Under the pieces are notes generated by a model. That model was not told the origin of the DNA and did no database searches. It saw only the letters and a program-made list of their open reading frames with translations. 64,000 nt of DNA from Gallibacterium trehalosifermentans. Its GTDB lineage: Bacteria; Pseudomonadota; Gammaproteobacteria; Enterobacterales; Pasteurellaceae. The position numbers and the translations under genes were made by a program. This document shows positions 1-8,600 of this stretch, piece by piece. The stretch covers positions 434,001-498,000 of the forward strand of contig NZ_JBHLWB010000001.1 in the NCBI RefSeq assembly GCF_042433055.1. The letters are read 5' to 3'. The first letter of the stretch is position 1, and each line of letters begins with the position of its first letter.

Positions 1-930
1 TTTGCGGCGATTGTACAAGGAGAATTAAATAACGAACAGTTGGCTGCTGCCTTAATCGCATTAAAAGTTAAAGGAGAAACGGTGGCTGAAATTAGCGGTG
101 CGGTAAAAGCATTGTTAAATGCTGCTGAGCCTTTCCCGACACCAGATTATGTTTTTGCTGATATTGTTGGAACTGGCGGTGATGGCGCAAATACCATTAA
201 TATTTCCACAGCCAGCGCGATTGTTGCCGCCAGCATGGGAGCGAAAATTGCCAAACATGGTAATCGCAGCGTTTCCAGTAAAACAGGATCAAGTGATGTA
301 CTTTCTGCGCTCAATGTACGTTTAGATCTTGATGCCAATACAGCACGTCAAGCGTTAGATAAAATTGGGCTTTGTTTTCTTTTTGCGCCACAATACCATC
401 GTGGCTTTAAACACGCTATACCCGTACGCCAAGCGTTAAAAACGCGGACAATTTTTAATATTCTTGGACCATTGATTAATCCTGCCCGCCCAAAACATCA
501 AATGTTAGGCGTTTATCATGCTGATTTATTGCAACCTTATGCAGAAACAGCCTTATCTTTAGGGCATCAACATAGTGTTGTCGTCCATGGTAGCGGATTA
601 GATGAAGTTGCACTACATGGTACAACCGAAGTAGCAGAAATTTATCAAGGTAAAATTGAACGTTATACACTAACTGCTGAAGATTTTGGTTTAAAACCAC
701 AACCATTAGCAGCCATTCGTGGTGGTGAGCCTGCCGAAAATGCGGCGATCTTACGCTTAATTTTGCAAGGGAAAGGCAAGCAAGAACATTTAAATGCCGT
801 TGCTGCCAATACTGCTCTATTATTGAAATTATTTGGGCGGCAAAACTTGCAACAAACGACCCAACAAGTATTAGAACATTTGACCAGTGGTAATGCTTTC
901 ACCACATTAGAAAAATTAACACATTATTAA
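1..930 (+). CDS. trpD: Anthranilate phosphoribosyltransferase, 5' end missing
   Basis: TrpD joins anthranilate to PRPP, giving phosphoribosyl-anthranilate, the second committed step of tryptophan synthesis. The reading frame is open to base 1, so the gene starts outside the window and only about the first two dozen residues are missing; the in-frame TTG at 40 is internal, not a start. The phosphoribosyl-binding glycine loop GTGGDGANT lies around visible residues 56-64, followed by KHGNRSVSSKTGSSDVL, both hallmarks of this family. The gene lies 15 bases before trpCF and is the first visible member of a trpD-CF-B-A operon. Nothing in the visible part looks broken. Confidence 0.97.
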   Translation, partial: FAAIVQGELNNEQLAAALIALKVKGETVAEISGAVKALLNAAEPFPTPDYVFADIVGTGGDGANTINISTASAIVAASMGAKIAKHGNRSVSSKTGSSDVLSALNVRLDLDANTARQALDKIGLCFLFAPQYHRGFKHAIPVRQALKTRTIFNILGPLINPARPKHQMLGVYHADLLQPYAETALSLGHQHSVVVHGSGLDEVALHGTTEVAEIYQGKIERYTLTAEDFGLKPQPLAAIRGGEPAENAAILRLILQGKGKQEHLNAVAANTALLLKLFGRQNLQQTTQQVLEHLTSGNAFTTLEKLTHY

Positions 931-945
931 GAGGTGTAAAGTTGT

Positions 946-2370
946 ATGATTACACAAGATTTTTCGCAAACATTGCAACAATCCGCCACAGTATTACAAA
1001 AAATTGTTGCAGATAAATTAGTTTGGCTTGCCGAGCAACAACAGCAATTTCCGCTAGCAGAATTTAAAGAAAAAATTCAACCAAGTGATCGCAGTTTTTA
1101 TCAAGCGTTAGCCCAAGGTACCCACGAATTACCTGCATTTATTTTAGAATGTAAAAAGGCTTCACCATCAAAAGGCTTGATTAGACAAGAGTTTGATTTA
1201 ACCAGTATTGCGAATGTATATCGTCATTACGCCAGTGCAATTTCGGTGCTAACCGATGAAAAATACTTTCAAGGTAGTTTTTCTTATTTGCCACTCGTGC
1301 GTCATTTAGTGCGTCAACCTGTTCTTTGCAAAGATTTTATGATTAGTGAGTATCAAGTGTATCTCGCGCGCTACTATCAAGCCGATGCAATTTTATTAAT
1401 GCTTTCTGTCGTAGATGATCAAACTTACCAAACGTTGGCAAATCTAGCACATTCTTTAGGTATGGGGGTTTTAACCGAAACCTCAAATGAGGAAGAACTA
1501 CAACGTGCAATTAAATTAAATGCGAAAGTCATCGGTATTAACAATCGTAATTTGCATGATCTCTCCGTTGATTTACAACGCACCTTAGATTTAGCCCCCA
1601 AAATTCCAACTGATCGGATTATTATCAGTGAATCGGGTATTTATACCCATCAACAAGTCCAGCAATTAAAACCTTTGGTAAATGCTTTTTTAATTGGTAG
1701 TAGTTTAATGGGCAGTAATGATTTAAATAGTGCGATCCGTTCTATTATTTATGGTGAAAATAAAATTTGTGGTTTAACCCGAGCCGAAGACGCACAACAG
1801 GCTTATCAAGCAGGTGCGTTATATGGCGGTTTAATTTTTGCCGAACACTCTGCTCGTTTCGTAACATTAGATCAAGCTAAACGTATTTGTCAGGCTGCCC
1901 CTTTGCGCTATGTAGGGGTATTGCAGAATTCTTCTGTAGATGAAGTGATAAATATCAGTAAAGCACTTAATCTTTTTGCCGTGCAATTACATGGACATGA
2001 AGATGCTCATTTTATTCAACAATTACGCCAACAACTACCAGAAAAAATTCAAATTTGGCAAGCAATTGGCGTTGATCCAACGAACAATAAAGTACATTTT
2101 CAACCGAATGATAATGTGGATCGTTATGTGTTTGATACACAATTAAAAGATCAACGCGGCGGCACAGGTAAAACCTTTGACTGGACGATTATTCCAACAG
2201 AATGGAAAGCTAAAATTATGCTAGCGGGCGGTCTAAATTTAGATAATATCGAAGCTGCACTTACCCAACATTGTTTAGGTTTGGATATTAATTCAGGAGT
2301 GGAATCTGCACCTGGTATAAAAGATGCCAATAAATTACAAACTATTTTGCAAAAAATTATGAGAAATTAG
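946..2370 (+). CDS. trpCF: Bifunctional indole-3-glycerol-phosphate synthase / phosphoribosylanthranilate isomerase
   Basis: This fused enzyme carries out steps three and four of the tryptophan pathway. The N-terminal half (about residues 1-260) is the TrpC barrel, with the substrate motif ECKKASPSKG near residues 66-75 and ESGIYTHQQV near its end. The C-terminal half is TrpF, beginning around ICGLTRAEDA near residue 273 and running to residue 474. The fusion and the length match the enterobacterial and Pasteurellaceae enzyme. The ATG at 946 has a GAGG ribosome site at 931-934. TrpB follows after a few bases, so co-translation is likely. Confidence 0.98.
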   Translation: MITQDFSQTLQQSATVLQKIVADKLVWLAEQQQQFPLAEFKEKIQPSDRSFYQALAQGTHELPAFILECKKASPSKGLIRQEFDLTSIANVYRHYASAISVLTDEKYFQGSFSYLPLVRHLVRQPVLCKDFMISEYQVYLARYYQADAILLMLSVVDDQTYQTLANLAHSLGMGVLTETSNEEELQRAIKLNAKVIGINNRNLHDLSVDLQRTLDLAPKIPTDRIIISESGIYTHQQVQQLKPLVNAFLIGSSLMGSNDLNSAIRSIIYGENKICGLTRAEDAQQAYQAGALYGGLIFAEHSARFVTLDQAKRICQAAPLRYVGVLQNSSVDEVINISKALNLFAVQLHGHEDAHFIQQLRQQLPEKIQIWQAIGVDPTNNKVHFQPNDNVDRYVFDTQLKDQRGGTGKTFDWTIIPTEWKAKIMLAGGLNLDNIEAALTQHCLGLDINSGVESAPGIKDANKLQTILQKIMRN

Positions 2371-2381
2371 GATAAATGATT

Positions 2382-3575
2382 ATGAGTGATACGTTATTAA
2401 ATCCATACTTTGGCGAATTTGGTGGAATGTATGTACCTGAAATTCTGGTGCCAGTGTTACAACAGCTAGAAAAAGCCTTTGTTGAAGCACGCCAAGATCC
2501 CGACTTTCAATGTCAATTTAATGACTTATTGAAAAATTATGCAGGGCGCCCTACGGCATTAACGCTATGTCGTAATTTAACCAAAGGGACAAAAACAAAA
2601 CTTTATTTAAAGCGTGAAGATTTATTGCACGGTGGGGCGCATAAAACCAACCAAGTGCTAGGGCAAGCATTATTAGCCATGCGTATGGGAAAAACAGAAA
2701 TTATTGCCGAAACAGGCGCTGGGCAACATGGTGTAGCAACCGCATTAGCGTGTGCCATGTTAGGATTAAAATGCCGTATTTATATGGGCGCAAAAGATGT
2801 GGAGCGCCAATCCCCGAATGTTTTCCGTATGCGTTTAATGGGCGCAGAAGTGATTTCGGTCAATAAAGGATCCTGTTCGTTAAAAGATGCCTGCTGTGAA
2901 GCGATGCGTGATTGGTCTGCCAATTATGATAAAGCACATTATTTACTCGGAACGGCGGCTGGACCACACCCATTCCCAACGATTGTGCGTGAATTCCAAA
3001 AAATGATTGGAGAAGAAACAAAACGCCAAATATTAGAACGTGAAGGACGATTACCTGATGCCGTGATCGCTTGTGTTGGTGGCGGATCAAATGCAATCGG
3101 TATGTTTGCTGATTTTATTGAGGAAACTACTGTGCAATTAATCGGCGTTGAACCAGCTGGAAAAGGAATTGAAACAGGTGAACATGGCGCGCCATTAGCG
3201 CATGGCTCAGTCGGTATCTATTTTGGCATGAAATCACCAATCATGCAGACAAAAGATGGGCAAATTGAAGAGTCTTACTCAGTTTCTGCTGGGTTAGACT
3301 TCCCGTCTGTTGGTCCACAACACGCCTATTTGCATCATACAGGGCGAGCTAATTATGTATCTATTACCGATGATGAAGCATTAAATGCGTTCCAAGCACT
3401 AGCGAAACATGAGGGAATTATTCCTGCATTAGAGTCCTCGCACGCATTGGCGTATGCCTTAAAATTGATTAAACAAGAACCAAATAAGGAACAGGTTTTA
3501 GTGGTTAATCTTTCAGGTCGTGGCGATAAAGATATTTTCACCGTTGATAAAATCTTAAATGGCAAAGGAGCATAA
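2382..3575 (+). CDS. trpB: Tryptophan synthase beta subunit
   Basis: TrpB condenses indole with serine to form tryptophan, using pyridoxal phosphate, in an alpha2-beta2 complex with TrpA. The start of the protein, NPYFGEFGGMYVPE, is nearly identical to known TrpB. The cofactor lysine lies in GGAHKTNQ near residue 87, and the phosphate-binding loop GGGSNAIG is present. An ATG also exists at 2376, but the AGGA at 2369-2372 is only 3 bases from it and 9 from the ATG at 2382, which also matches the family start. TrpA begins 3 bases after the stop. Confidence 0.98.
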   Translation: MSDTLLNPYFGEFGGMYVPEILVPVLQQLEKAFVEARQDPDFQCQFNDLLKNYAGRPTALTLCRNLTKGTKTKLYLKREDLLHGGAHKTNQVLGQALLAMRMGKTEIIAETGAGQHGVATALACAMLGLKCRIYMGAKDVERQSPNVFRMRLMGAEVISVNKGSCSLKDACCEAMRDWSANYDKAHYLLGTAAGPHPFPTIVREFQKMIGEETKRQILEREGRLPDAVIACVGGGSNAIGMFADFIEETTVQLIGVEPAGKGIETGEHGAPLAHGSVGIYFGMKSPIMQTKDGQIEESYSVSAGLDFPSVGPQHAYLHHTGRANYVSITDDEALNAFQALAKHEGIIPALESSHALAYALKLIKQEPNKEQVLVVNLSGRGDKDIFTVDKILNGKGA

Positions 3576-3577
3576 TA

Positions 3578-4384
3578 ATGAGTCGTTTTGATCACCTTTT
3601 TTCGCAATTACAAGCCAAAAAACAAGGGGCATTTGTACCTTTCGTTACGCTCTGCGACCCAACATTAGATCGCTCTTTCGAGATTATTTGTACTTTGGTA
3701 GATAATGGTGCGGACGCCTTAGAATTAGGTTTTCCGTTTTCCGATCCTTTATTAGATGGACCAGTGATTCAAGCGGCAAATAATCGCGCATTAACGGCAG
3801 GTTTTAGTACTGATGCCTGTTTTGAATTATTAGCGAAAGTTCGCACGAAATATCCAACAATACCAATTAGTTTGTTACTTTGTGCGAATTTAATTTATGC
3901 GCAAACATTGGATCATTTTTATCAACGTTGCCAACAGGTCGGCGTTGATGCGGTATTGGTTGCTGATATACCGCTATTTGCTTGTGCGGAATATGTTGCC
4001 AGTGCGAAAAAATATAGTATTCAACCAGTATTTATCTGCCCTCCAAATGCAAGTTCTGCAACAATTAAAGGTGTGGCAAGCCAAAGTGAGGGTTACACTT
4101 ATTTAGTTTCTCGTGCAGGCGTAACCAGTGCGGAAAATCAATCTCATGCGGCTAATTTGCTTGATTTAATTAATGGTTTAAAAGCACACAATGCCCCACC
4201 AATTTTGCAAGGTTTTGGTATTGCGCAGCCACAGCAAGTTAAAGAAGCACTCGCTTCTGGAACAGCTGGTGCGATTTCAGGATCGGCAGTAGTAAAAATT
4301 ATTGAGCGTAATTTAGATAATCATGCGCAATGTTTGGCGGAATTAGCTGAATTTGTGCGTAAGATGAAGCAGGCAACTTGCTAA
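3578..4384 (+). CDS. trpA: Tryptophan synthase alpha subunit
   Basis: TrpA cleaves indole-3-glycerol phosphate and channels indole to TrpB. The catalytic region GADALELGFPFSDPLLDG (about residues 44-61) holds the expected glutamate and aspartate. The late phosphate-binding segments GFGIAQPQQV and GAISGSAVVK are present. The length of 268 residues is normal. A clear AAAGGAG ribosome site precedes the ATG and overlaps the end of trpB. This is the last gene of the operon. I see no strong intrinsic terminator in the 107 bases before the next gene, so some read-through into the accessory cassette is possible. Confidence 0.98.
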   Translation: MSRFDHLFSQLQAKKQGAFVPFVTLCDPTLDRSFEIICTLVDNGADALELGFPFSDPLLDGPVIQAANNRALTAGFSTDACFELLAKVRTKYPTIPISLLLCANLIYAQTLDHFYQRCQQVGVDAVLVADIPLFACAEYVASAKKYSIQPVFICPPNASSATIKGVASQSEGYTYLVSRAGVTSAENQSHAANLLDLINGLKAHNAPPILQGFGIAQPQQVKEALASGTAGAISGSAVVKIIERNLDNHAQCLAELAEFVRKMKQATC

Positions 4385-4491
4385 TATAATTATAGTATAG
4401 AGAGACACTTTGTTCTTTATGCTTTGTTTCTTACATTATTTGGACGATTACATTAATTGAATTTTCTATTAAAGCGTACTTAAAGGATATT

Positions 4492-5478
4492 ATGATAAAG
4501 CAATCAAAAGATATAGATACAACGCTTTTGCAGCTAGAAATTTTAAGAATGATTCCTAGACTACCAGCGCACATAGAAGCAAAAACGATCCACAAAAAAC
4601 TAATAGATTTAGGTTTTAAACGTGATTTACGCAGTATTCAAAGAACGTTACAAACGCTCTGCCTGCACTTTGATGATTTGGAATGTAATAACGATAGTAA
4701 GCCTTATACCTATTACTGGAAAGAACGCTCACCAGGATTTGCTCTGCCCATTTTAAATGAACAGCAGTCACTATTATTAAAACTCGCTGAAAAACAACTT
4801 AAATATTTATTACCTTCAAATATTATGTCTTCAATGCAACCATTTTTTGATCAAGCTGATCGAATGGTTTCGGGAAGTTATCCAAATGGCAAAGAAAAAC
4901 CTGCGCATCAATGGCTTGATAAGGTTTGTGTAACGCCAACCAGTTTGCCATTAATTCCTGCCAAAATAAAAGAGGATATTTTTTCAGCCGTTAGCCAAGC
5001 ATTGTATCAGAATAAATTACTAAAAATTGAGTATCATAATGCAAATGGTAAAAAACTCTCTTCAACCATTATGCCTTTGGCAATTGCACAGCAAGGTGCA
5101 AGCATTTACCTTATTTGCCGTTTTGATGGATTTTCTGATACCCGAATGTTGGCAATACATCGTATTCACCAAGCAGAAATCTCTACATTTAGCTTTGAAC
5201 GCCCGAAAGATTTTGATTTACAGGTTTATCAAGAAGAAGGGTATTTAGGTTTTGCCAGTAATCAGAATATTCGCAAAATTCGCCTGACGTTTTCTATTGC
5301 AAAATGGGCAGGATTCCATTTAACAGAAACGCCTATTTCCAAAGATCAACAAATTTTAGAAGAAAGCGATGAGCATTACCGCTTTCAGGCAACTGTGTCG
5401 GAAAATGATATGTTGGAATGGTGGCTCTTAAAATTTGGCGAGGATATTTGGGATATTGAGCGAGAGCCATTAACATAA
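4492..5478 (+). CDS. WYL-domain transcriptional regulator
   Basis: The 328-residue protein has an N-terminal winged helix-turn-helix (about residues 10-60, with IHKKLIDLGFKRDLRSIQR). A WYL domain follows around residues 165-235, with the strand ASIYLICRFDGF and the arginine-bearing RMLAIHRIHQAEI, then a C-terminal extension that ends at WDIEREPLT. WYL proteins bind a nucleic-acid or nucleotide ligand and often control defence operons; that role is inferred here. AAAGGA precedes the ATG at a normal distance. It opens the cassette and is the obvious candidate to bind the shared motif seen before the Sir2 and AAA+ genes. Confidence 0.85.
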   Translation: MIKQSKDIDTTLLQLEILRMIPRLPAHIEAKTIHKKLIDLGFKRDLRSIQRTLQTLCLHFDDLECNNDSKPYTYYWKERSPGFALPILNEQQSLLLKLAEKQLKYLLPSNIMSSMQPFFDQADRMVSGSYPNGKEKPAHQWLDKVCVTPTSLPLIPAKIKEDIFSAVSQALYQNKLLKIEYHNANGKKLSSTIMPLAIAQQGASIYLICRFDGFSDTRMLAIHRIHQAEISTFSFERPKDFDLQVYQEEGYLGFASNQNIRKIRLTFSIAKWAGFHLTETPISKDQQILEESDEHYRFQATVSENDMLEWWLLKFGEDIWDIEREPLT

Positions 5479-5567
5479 GTTTACAGACTGTATAATTGAA
5501 TAAAAATTATGTGGCTTAGTATTCTTCTGTTTGTCATTTAAGTCATTAGTTAATTCGGGCAAGCATT

Positions 5568-6314
5568 ATGTCATTTCAACTCACATTTTGCCAACAAGCT
5601 GGTAATAACAAAAAACAAAATCAAGATGCCCTATTCAATGGGATGAACGTTTACCAATGGCAGCTAAAAAATGCTGAAAGTATTATTTTAGATAAGAACG
5701 CAGTCATTTTTGGCATTGCCGATGGTATTTCTAATAGCCCAAAACCTCAACTCGCTAGTCGATTTTTAATGGAGCAATTAAGTTACTGCCAAACACTTAG
5801 CTCAGCTTGGCTAAGAACAATTCAAAACAAGTTGAGTGAACGATATGCACAATCTTATTTTGGAACAAGTAGCACCTTTGTTGCCTGTGAACTCAACAAG
5901 GATGGATACGGCAAAATAGTTAATACAGGCGATAGCCGAGCCTATAAAATTACGATAAATGGTGAGTGGCAACAACTCAGTTTTGATCATACCATTCTTG
6001 CTGAAATGCAAGCTCAAGGTTTAGTTGATGAACAAACGGAATATGCTGCAATGTATCAAGCTTTATCTGATTACATTAGTGCTGATTTTGATAGCGTAGA
6101 TTTCCGTATTCATATTGCAGAATTTCAGCTAATAAGAGGTGAAAGCATCTTACTTTGCTCAGATGGTTTATATAATTACATCACACCAACACATATTAAC
6201 CAAATCTGGAAACAGTATCCTAATAACATTGAACGACTACAAATTTGTAGAAAAATAGTAAAAAAAAGCCGCTTGTATGATGATCTTTCTACTATTATTT
6301 GTGAATTTTTATGA
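5568..6314 (+). CDS. PP2C-family serine/threonine protein phosphatase
   Basis: The 248-residue protein carries the PP2C metal-binding and catalytic motifs in order: KQNQDAL near residue 20, FGIADGIS near residue 49, GTSSTFVA near residue 103, NTGDSRAY near residue 126, LCSDGLYN near residue 200, and DDLSTII at the end. All the metal-ligand aspartates appear to be present, so an active Mn/Mg phosphatase is expected. No signal peptide or membrane segment is seen. No partner Ser/Thr kinase is encoded nearby, which is unusual for phosphatases in defence or stress loci. The ribosome site before the ATG is weak. The substrate is unknown. Confidence 0.88.
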   Translation: MSFQLTFCQQAGNNKKQNQDALFNGMNVYQWQLKNAESIILDKNAVIFGIADGISNSPKPQLASRFLMEQLSYCQTLSSAWLRTIQNKLSERYAQSYFGTSSTFVACELNKDGYGKIVNTGDSRAYKITINGEWQQLSFDHTILAEMQAQGLVDEQTEYAAMYQALSDYISADFDSVDFRIHIAEFQLIRGESILLCSDGLYNYITPTHINQIWKQYPNNIERLQICRKIVKKSRLYDDLSTIICEFL

Positions 6315-6317
6315 TAT

Positions 6318-6333
6318 TGCGACATAATTCGTC
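6318..6333 (+). promoter_or_regulatory. Candidate operator before the sirtuin gene, copy 1 of shared 16-bp motif
   Basis: The sequence TGCGACATAATTCGTC lies just after the PP2C stop codon, 40 bases before the sirtuin start and 11 bases before a possible -10 (TACAAT, 6345-6350). The same pattern TGCGACA-N5-CGTC occurs on the opposite strand before the AAA+ gene. It contains a GAC-N7-GTC dyad. Binding by the WYL regulator is inference. Confidence 0.4.
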
Positions 6334-6373
6334 ACTTCCTTGATTACAATATTTAAAAATTAAGGAGGAATCG

Positions 6374-7204
6374 ATGAATAACGATCTAAATTATGCGGTT
6401 GAGCTTATTCGCCAAGCTGATGGTATTTTAATTACCGCTGGGGCTGGTATGTCTGTTGATAGTGGCCTACCTGATTTTAGAAGTATTGGTGGATTTTGGA
6501 ATGCCTACCCACCACTTAAACAATTCAATTTGCAATTTATGGATATTGCAACACCGCTTGCCTACAAGCAACGTCCTGAACTTGCTAAATGGTTTTTTGC
6601 TCATCGCTTAAATCAATATCGCCAAGCAGAACCTCACGAAGGTTATACAATGTTAAAACGCTGGGCTGAAAATAAGCAATACGGCTATTTTGTATTTACC
6701 AGCAATGTGGACGGACATTTCCGTAAGGCAGGGTTTAGAGAAAGTCGAATTTATGAATGCCACGGTACATTAGATCGCTTGCAATGTATGAATAATTGCC
6801 AAAATCAATCTTGGTGGTCTTATGATTACAAACCTGTTACAGATGATGAGCGATGTATCGTTGTTAGCGAATCTCCAACTTGCCCTAATTGCGGAGGTTT
6901 AGCACGACAAAATGTAATGATGTTTAATAACTATACGTATTGTGAAAGTTACCAACTTGGTAAATATGCACTACTTGGTAAATGGTTACGCCAAACGCAA
7001 TGCCTAGTTGTAATTGAAATCGGAGCAGGAAAAGTGATTCCAACAGTACGAGCTTTTTCTGAACGCATTGCCAAACAGAAAAAAAGTGGCTTAATTCGTA
7101 TTAACCCAATTGATGTGGGTGTGCCTAAAATGCACTTCTTGAGCTTAAAAATGGGAGGGTTAGAGGCGTTGAGAGCGATTGACAAGTTATTACAAGAAGA
7201 TTAA
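6374..7204 (+). CDS. Sir2-family NAD-dependent protein deacylase (sirtuin)
   Basis: The 276-residue protein is a sirtuin. It has the NAD-binding GAGMSVDSGLPDFR (residues 23-36), TSNVDGHFRKAGF near residue 109, and the catalytic histidine in YECHGTL near residue 129. Zinc cysteines follow in CMNNC (spacing CX3C) and CPNCGG. The later VVIEIGAGKVIPTVR is the second NAD-contacting stretch. The usual RPNV motif reads RQNV here. Because the catalytic histidine and four zinc cysteines are kept, this looks like an enzyme of the deacylase/ADP-ribosyl type rather than the zinc-less NADase SIR2 domains of Thoeris or DSR systems. A strong AAGGAGG site sits before the ATG. Confidence 0.9.
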   Translation: MNNDLNYAVELIRQADGILITAGAGMSVDSGLPDFRSIGGFWNAYPPLKQFNLQFMDIATPLAYKQRPELAKWFFAHRLNQYRQAEPHEGYTMLKRWAENKQYGYFVFTSNVDGHFRKAGFRESRIYECHGTLDRLQCMNNCQNQSWWSYDYKPVTDDERCIVVSESPTCPNCGGLARQNVMMFNNYTYCESYQLGKYALLGKWLRQTQCLVVIEIGAGKVIPTVRAFSERIAKQKKSGLIRINPIDVGVPKMHFLSLKMGGLEALRAIDKLLQED

Positions 7205-7264
7205 AACTGATGAAATTTTGTTCCAATGTACAACACTTCAAATTTTAGAAAATAGGAAAATAGA

Positions 7265-8599
7265 ATGAGTCAAGAAATTGCAAAAGTCCAAAAAATTGGT
7301 GAAATAGTGCAAAAGGAACTATCTATTCCTGATTACCAAAGACCCTATAAATGGACAACAAAAAATATTATCCAATTATTAAATGATCTTTATTTTAATT
7401 TTGAAAAAGATAAAAAAGTTTATCGAGTTGGCGCTATTGTTATACATCACGATGAAACTGAAAATAAATATGATATTGTAGATGGACAACAACGGTTAAT
7501 TAGTTTGTCGTTGATTTTATATTTGTTGAATAATGATAATACCCTACCGTTACTTCAGCAAAATCTTTGCCATAGCATTAGCGCGGATAATTTAATAAAA
7601 AATAAAAATGCTGCCGAGCAATTTATTCAAGATAGAGTAAAAGATAAGGCAGAATTTGCTAAATATATTTTGGAGGTATGTGAGTTTGTTTATATCGAAT
7701 TAACCGATATTGATGAAGCGTTCCAATTTTTTGATGCACAAAACGCAAGGGGGAAATCACTTGCACCCTATGATCTACTTAAAGCATATCATTTAAGAGA
7801 ATTAGTTGCTGATAAAGCAACTATTTATCAATGTGTAGAAAACTGGGAAAGTGCGGTAAGTGCTGAATTTGCTGATTTAGAACAAGTTATTAGTAAGACA
7901 TTGTTTCGATTACGCCGTTGGCATAAATATCAATACGCAGAATCGTTTACCAATAAAGAATTAGATATATTTAAAGGGGCTAATGCTAGCGATAATTATC
8001 CTTACATTAACCAACAATTGGCTAACCTTGAATTGTATAAGTTTTATCAAACTTATCCTATGTTAGTGCATCGTAGATTTAGCCAACTGAGCTTTCAATC
8101 TACCCAGCCTATCATCAATGGTGAATTATTTTTCAGATATATTGAACATTATAGGAAAAATTATATTTTCTTATTTGATCAAAAGAGTGGTTTTTTAAAT
8201 AATCATGAAATTTTTAATGGGGAATTAACTGAAAAAGGTGGATTATTACATTTTATCGACAGCTACCCAGGCGCTTATCGTGTAGGTGATGGATATATTA
8301 AGAACTTATTTCAATGTTTAGTTATGCTTTACTATGATAAATTTGGTCAAGAACATCTTGTTCAAGCGATAGAAAAATGCTTTAAATGGTGCTATCGCAT
8401 TCGCTTAATGCAAGGACGAGTATTTTATAGAACGATAGAAAATCAGGTTTATGGTGAAAACAGTTTATTTTTTCATCTTATAAAATCTGATAACCCTAGG
8501 GAATTTTTAGAATTTATTATTGATAAATATAAGCAAGAATTTGATACAGATAATCATACAGGTTTAGTTACCTTACTAGAATCTGATTTGGAGAAATAA
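7265..8599 (+). CDS. DUF262-domain protein without a nuclease domain
   Basis: The 444-residue protein begins with a DUF262 (ParB/sulfiredoxin-like) domain. It has IPDYQRPYKW near residues 22-31, YRVGAIVIHH near 55-64, and the diagnostic DGQQRLISL near residues 75-83. The family block QFFDAQNARGKSLAPYDLLK follows near residue 156. The C-terminal half is helical-looking and lacks the histidine-proline motif of DUF1524, so no nuclease is apparent. DUF262 domains in GmrSD, SspE and BrxU bind or hydrolyse nucleotides and sense modified DNA. The next gene starts 2 bases after the stop, so the two are probably co-translated partners. Its only perfect AAGTGCGGT uptake-sequence core lies at 7849-7857. 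Confidence 0.88.
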   Translation: MSQEIAKVQKIGEIVQKELSIPDYQRPYKWTTKNIIQLLNDLYFNFEKDKKVYRVGAIVIHHDETENKYDIVDGQQRLISLSLILYLLNNDNTLPLLQQNLCHSISADNLIKNKNAAEQFIQDRVKDKAEFAKYILEVCEFVYIELTDIDEAFQFFDAQNARGKSLAPYDLLKAYHLRELVADKATIYQCVENWESAVSAEFADLEQVISKTLFRLRRWHKYQYAESFTNKELDIFKGANASDNYPYINQQLANLELYKFYQTYPMLVHRRFSQLSFQSTQPIINGELFFRYIEHYRKNYIFLFDQKSGFLNNHEIFNGELTEKGGLLHFIDSYPGAYRVGDGYIKNLFQCLVMLYYDKFGQEHLVQAIEKCFKWCYRIRLMQGRVFYRTIENQVYGENSLFFHLIKSDNPREFLEFIIDKYKQEFDTDNHTGLVTLLESDLEK

Positions 8600-8600
8600 A

